Assembly (NCBI GenBank): GCA_030151925.1
Contig: JASLCY010000378.1
Coordinates: 1 to 6,818 of the forward strand
Direction of reading: 5' to 3'
Origin: Oligoflexus sp.
Lineage (GTDB): Bacteria > Bdellovibrionota_B > Oligoflexia > Oligoflexales > Oligoflexaceae
Length of the DNA stretch: 6,818 nucleotides
Part shown: piece after piece, positions 5,328-6,818 of the stretch
Layout of the letters: the number at the start of each line of letters is the position of its first letter
Numbering within the stretch: the stretch's first letter is position 1
The notes under the pieces: generated by a model
The model's database searches: none
Told to the model about the DNA's origin: nothing
What the model saw: only the letters and a program-made list of their open reading frames with translations
Made by a program: the position numbers and the translations under genes

Positions 5328-6818
5328 CTATTTCACCTCAAAATCATGATTGGCACGAGATAAGGCCCTAAAGCCGAAGATTACCAGAGGCAACATGAGG
5401 AGAAGCCAAGGCGCGAGGCCGAGCCCCCTGCCCCCGACCACGCCGCAGCCCGCTCGCACGGCGTCCGGCCTGTCCGCCGACAGCACCGGGGTTTTATCCG
5501 TGCTCGGATCGATGGCGACCGCGGCGTTGACCACGCCGGCCCCCAGGAGCGGAACGAGGCCTGCGCCTTTGATATTCGGCCTGTAGGCGTTGTTATTGCC
5601 ATCGAGATAAAGGCGGGTCGGATCCGCGGTCTCGATCAGGCGTTGTTCGAGTTCGGTCGCCGTGAGGTTCGGTTCCTGCGACAGGACCAGGCCGGCTATG
5701 CCCGCGACCACGGGCGAAGCCATCGACGTTCCGGTCCGGCACTCCGCGCCGCCGCCGGGAACGGTGGAAAGGATGCCGGTGCCGGTCGCGCAGTTGCCGT
5801 CGCCGGGCGCCGCGATATCCACCCACATGCCGAAGTTCGACGACGGGCTCTTGTAGGGATGATCGAGGTCGCTCTGCACGTTCGCGACCGCGAGCACGTC
5901 ATCGAAGCCCGCGGGATACTGCCTTTTCATCGTATCCTCGTTGCCCGCGGCGGCGACCATGAGCGTGCCGCGCCCGAAGGTCTTCAGCGCCTTGATGAAG
6001 AGTTCGACCGAACGCGAGCTTTCGAACTTGCCGAACGACGCGTTGATCACGCGCACCAGCGGCTCGCCTCCGTTTTTAAAGCCGGAGATGTAGGCGAGGC
6101 CGGCGAGGATGGAGGAGTCCTTGATCGGGAACGATTCCGACCCGTTGCTCTCGTCGACCTCCACGACCTTCACCACCAGGATCTTACAATAAGGGCACAT
6201 GCCGGTGAAATCAGTGGAATTACGCGCCGCGATCAAACCCGAGACGTGAGTCCCGTGCTCGCATTGCCCGAGCGCGACGGGGCAGGTTTCGCCGTAGCCT
6301 GAAGTCCCGGTCGGATAAACGTTGCCGTCGCCGAGATCGTCCTTCTCCGCCACCGTGGTGTTGCAGCCGTAGATATCGTCCTTGCACTGCTTGTTCTCGC
6401 CCTGCTCATTCACGAAGATCGCGTCTTTCAGATTCGGGTGCTGCACGTCCACGCCCGAATCCATCACCGCGACCAGCGGCTCGATCTTGTTGCCGACCGG
6501 AGCGATCTTCTCCATGGCGCCGACGAGGTTCACCTGGTCGATCCAGGGCGTCGTCGGGTTGTCCTTGAAATTCTTGATGATGGTGTCTTCGGTATCGCCC
6601 TGCAGGGCCCTTTGATAGTTGGGCTCGGCGAAGATGATAGTCCCCGCGGCGTACCACTCCTTCAACTGCCTCTCCGCGGTCTCCTCATCGGCGAAGCGCA
6701 CTTCGGTCAAATGGGTGAACTGATCGGCGAGCGTTAACGAAGAATTCAGGAAAGGATGGGAATCGAGGTTCGCCTCCTGCACGAAAGAACGGCCTGGATA
6801 CGTGAGGTTGAGGCGGGC
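5328..6818 (-). CDS. Secreted subtilisin-like (S8) serine protease with C-terminal sorting/anchor tail, 5' end outside the window
   Basis: The frame is open to the right edge, so the N-terminus and signal peptide are missing; 12 codons lie upstream of an internal GTG at 6782. Numbering from that GTG, residues 23-60 look like the end of an I9-type propeptide (VRFADEETAERQL...FAEPNY). The catalytic domain has Asp108 (VAVMDSGVD), His176 (HGTHVSG), oxyanion Asn281 (AAAGNED) and Ser353 (GTSMASP), so the triad is complete. Eight cysteines in the catalytic region, including CPYC at 196-199, suggest disulfides and export. The end has CG at 446-447 and a Gly-rich turn, then a membrane helix (about 456-471), FRALSR and a short charged tail (HDFEVK). 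This layout resembles a MYXO-CTERM-type or GlyGly-CTERM-type sorting signal and implies membrane or surface attachment. The substrate is unknown. The moxR ribosome binding site lies in its final codons, so it heads the visible part of the Bat transcription unit. Confidence 0.93.
   Translation of the reverse strand, partial: ARLNLTYPGRSFVQEANLDSHPFLNSSLTLADQFTHLTEVRFADEETAERQLKEWYAAGTIIFAEPNYQRALQGDTEDTIIKNFKDNPTTPWIDQVNLVGAMEKIAPVGNKIEPLVAVMDSGVDVQHPNLKDAIFVNEQGENKQCKDDIYGCNTTVAEKDDLGDGNVYPTGTSGYGETCPVALGQCEHGTHVSGLIAARNSTDFTGMCPYCKILVVKVVEVDESNGSESFPIKDSSILAGLAYISGFKNGGEPLVRVINASFGKFESSRSVELFIKALKTFGRGTLMVAAAGNEDTMKRQYPAGFDDVLAVANVQSDLDHPYKSPSSNFGMWVDIAAPGDGNCATGTGILSTVPGGGAECRTGTSMASPVVAGIAGLVLSQEPNLTATELEQRLIETADPTRLYLDGNNNAYRPNIKGAGLVPLLGAGVVNAAVAIDPSTDKTPVLSADRPDAVRAGCGVVGGRGLGLAPWLLLMLPLVIFGFRALSRANHDFEVK
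5334..5339 (-). promoter_or_regulatory. moxR Shine-Dalgarno embedded in the protease gene
   Basis: GAGGTG sits seven bases before the moxR GTG start and is read as the Glu-Val codons in the protease's final FEVK. It is the strongest ribosome binding site in the window and fixes moxR at 5326. It also ties the protease and moxR into one transcript. Confidence 0.75.

Noticed and set aside
5643..6302. Plus-strand frame opposite the protease
   Set aside because: It lies wholly antisense to the catalytic domain with its complete triad, and has no domain or ribosome binding support.

Overview
The window (6,818 bases) is one tightly packed minus-strand gene block. Reading in the direction of transcription, from right to left, it holds a subtilisin-family serine protease (5' end outside the window), a MoxR AAA+ ATPase, a small single-pass membrane protein of DUF4381 type, a TPR/glutamine-rich BatC-like protein, BatD and BatE. 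After a 126-base gap with two hairpins, a new minus-strand gene begins; only its signal peptide lies inside the left edge.

The five genes from moxR to batE form a Bat (Bacteroides aerotolerance-type) locus. All junctions are short or overlapping: 1 base, 8 bases, then overlaps of 1, 17 and 7 bases. Most starts have a GAGG-type Shine-Dalgarno inside the preceding reading frame. The protease belongs to the same run because the moxR ribosome binding site lies inside its last codons. The gene set is unusual. The DUF58 gene normally beside moxR and both von Willebrand factor A genes (batA, batB) are absent. The genes that normally flank them are intact and in the usual order.

By analogy with known MoxR/Bat systems, MoxR would be the cytoplasmic ATPase. 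The DUF4381-like protein and BatD would be inner-membrane proteins with small helical cytoplasmic domains that resemble each other. BatC and BatE would offer TPR surfaces, and BatE also an SH3-like domain. The secreted, C-terminally anchored protease would act in the same envelope space. This division of labour is inferred from family knowledge; nothing in the sequence demonstrates it.

The organism looks like a Gram-negative bacterium of moderately high G+C (roughly 55-60% by eye), with Sec signal peptides and GTG/ATG starts. The Cys-Gly plus membrane-helix plus Arg tail of the protease resembles the MYXO-CTERM type of sorting tail, so a deltaproteobacterial-like lineage (Myxococcota, Bdellovibrionota/Oligoflexia) is my tentative guess. 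No RNA genes, insertion sequences, CRISPR arrays or origins were seen.
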